6,513 bases of DNA from Spirochaetaceae bacterium (GTDB lineage: Bacteria; Spirochaetota; Spirochaetia; Treponematales; Breznakiellaceae), in assembly GCA_031258615.1 (NCBI GenBank), contig JAIRMP010000080.1, positions 1 through 6,513 on the forward strand, given 5' to 3'. Both the position numbers and the translations under genes were made by a program. Every line of letters begins with the position of its first letter. Position 1 is the stretch's first letter. Positions 6,327 to 6,513 of the stretch are shown here, piece by piece. The notes under the pieces are model-generated. The model had not been told where the DNA came from, did no database searches, and saw only the letters and a program-made list of their open reading frames with translations.

Positions 6327-6355
6327 CGTCATATACAGCCAGAACGATATACGAC

Positions 6356-6378
6356 ATAAAAACGGGCTTGCGTCCGTT
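6356..6378 (-). terminator. Possible intrinsic terminator for the minus-strand gene
   Basis: Read on the minus strand, AACGG and CCGTT (6374-6378 and 6361-6365) form a five-pair stem around an eight-base loop, followed at once by more T residues (CCGTTTTTATG). It sits about 45 bp beyond the stop of the minus-strand partial gene. The stem is short and is interrupted by an A-C mismatch if extended, so efficiency is uncertain. Confidence 0.4.
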
Positions 6379-6421
6379 ATCCTATTTTGTAGTAAACCGT
6401 ATTTCTCGGATATTTTTCTCA

Positions 6422-6513
6422 CTATAGATTTATTGTTCCTGGCATATCAAGTTTCAACTCATTAAGGATCAAATTAGCATATTTACCGGGTTCGCTGGTA
6501 ACCAGGACGCGAG
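6422..6513 (-). CDS. C-terminal 29 residues of an unidentified minus-strand protein (5' end outside window)
   Basis: On the minus strand the frame whose first full codon covers 6509-6511 is open from the right edge to TAG at 6422-6424 and reads RVLVTSEPGKY followed by ANLILNELKLDMPGTINL. A hydrophobic strand (VLVTS) followed by an amphipathic helix (KYANLILNELKL) looks like a real alpha/beta C-terminus. There is a faint likeness to the strand-helix start of DUF2179 at the end of YitT-type membrane proteins, but the glycine-rich turn expected there is missing, so I give no family. A TGA follows the TAG immediately. The other two minus-strand frames close within 45 bases, and a possible terminator follows. 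The gene is convergent with the toxin-antitoxin operon. The fragment is short, so the call is tentative. Confidence 0.5.
   Translation of the reverse strand, partial: RVLVTSEPGKYANLILNELKLDMPGTINL

Larger units (their letters stand above)
6195..6338. mobile_element. Palindromic, MITE-like or REP-like noncoding element
   Basis: A 144-bp segment is bounded by perfect 9-bp inverted repeats, CTGTATATG (6195-6203) and CATATACAG (6330-6338). Just outside, GG on the left (one extra A between) matches CC on the right, so the ends may extend to 11 bp. Inside are a hairpin at 6208-6223, two copies of GCTACGC at 6234-6240 and 6248-6254, and a nested hairpin at 6279-6326. No open reading frame or transposase is present and no clear target duplication is seen. 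The GC-rich interior contrasts with the AT-rich gene to its left. A dispersed nonautonomous element or intergenic repeat is the simplest reading; a structured RNA is the alternative. Confidence 0.45.

Noticed and set aside
5430..6385. Integron cassette with attC-like ends (GTTATGC near 5436, ATAAC near 6186, GTTAT near 6376)
   Set aside because: The short core-like motifs do not pair into an attC fold, the inner repeats do not continue into them, and no integrase is present.

Overview
The window looks like chromosomal DNA of a spirochaete, most likely Treponema and perhaps of the insect-gut type. This is an inference. It rests on a lipoprotein with a relaxed spirochaete-style lipobox (Ile-Phe-Phe-Ala before Cys), envelope proteins that join immunoglobulin-like domains to a beta-barrel, a moderately GC-rich core, and an AT-rich antitoxin/PIN pair of a type common in treponemes. 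No marker gene confirms the genus.

Region 1 (1-4308, + strand) is a tightly packed run of envelope genes. It opens with the 3' part of a protein that has two Ig/FnIII-like domains separated by a Glu-Pro-rich linker. That gene overlaps by 14 bp a secreted protein with two N-terminal beta-sandwich-like domains and a duplicated outer-membrane beta-barrel domain. The second barrel copy is cut by a frameshift near 2305-2325, so the gene appears as two pieces (850-2316 and about 2317-2822). Thirteen bases later comes a YfcC/DcuC-type polytopic transporter. The spacing suggests one transcription unit covering outer membrane, periplasm and inner membrane.

Region 2 (4309-5353) holds a lipoprotein with six TPR repeats. 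It probably has its own promoter, with a very short 5' leader.

Region 3 (about 5430-6160) changes sharply to AT-rich DNA. It encodes a type II toxin-antitoxin pair: a ribbon-helix-helix-like antitoxin overlapping a PIN-domain ribonuclease. A near-consensus sigma-70 promoter lies in front, with a candidate operator over the -10 box. The composition and gene type point to horizontal acquisition.

Region 4 (6160-6513) is a noncoding stretch with a 144-bp palindromic, MITE-like element (6195-6338), followed by the last 29 codons of a minus-strand gene running in from the right edge. A possible intrinsic terminator for that gene lies at 6356-6378.

I found no rRNA, tRNA, CRISPR array, transposase or integrase. 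The points most worth checking are the frameshifted duplicated-barrel gene, the nested palindromic element and the compositional island carrying the toxin-antitoxin pair.
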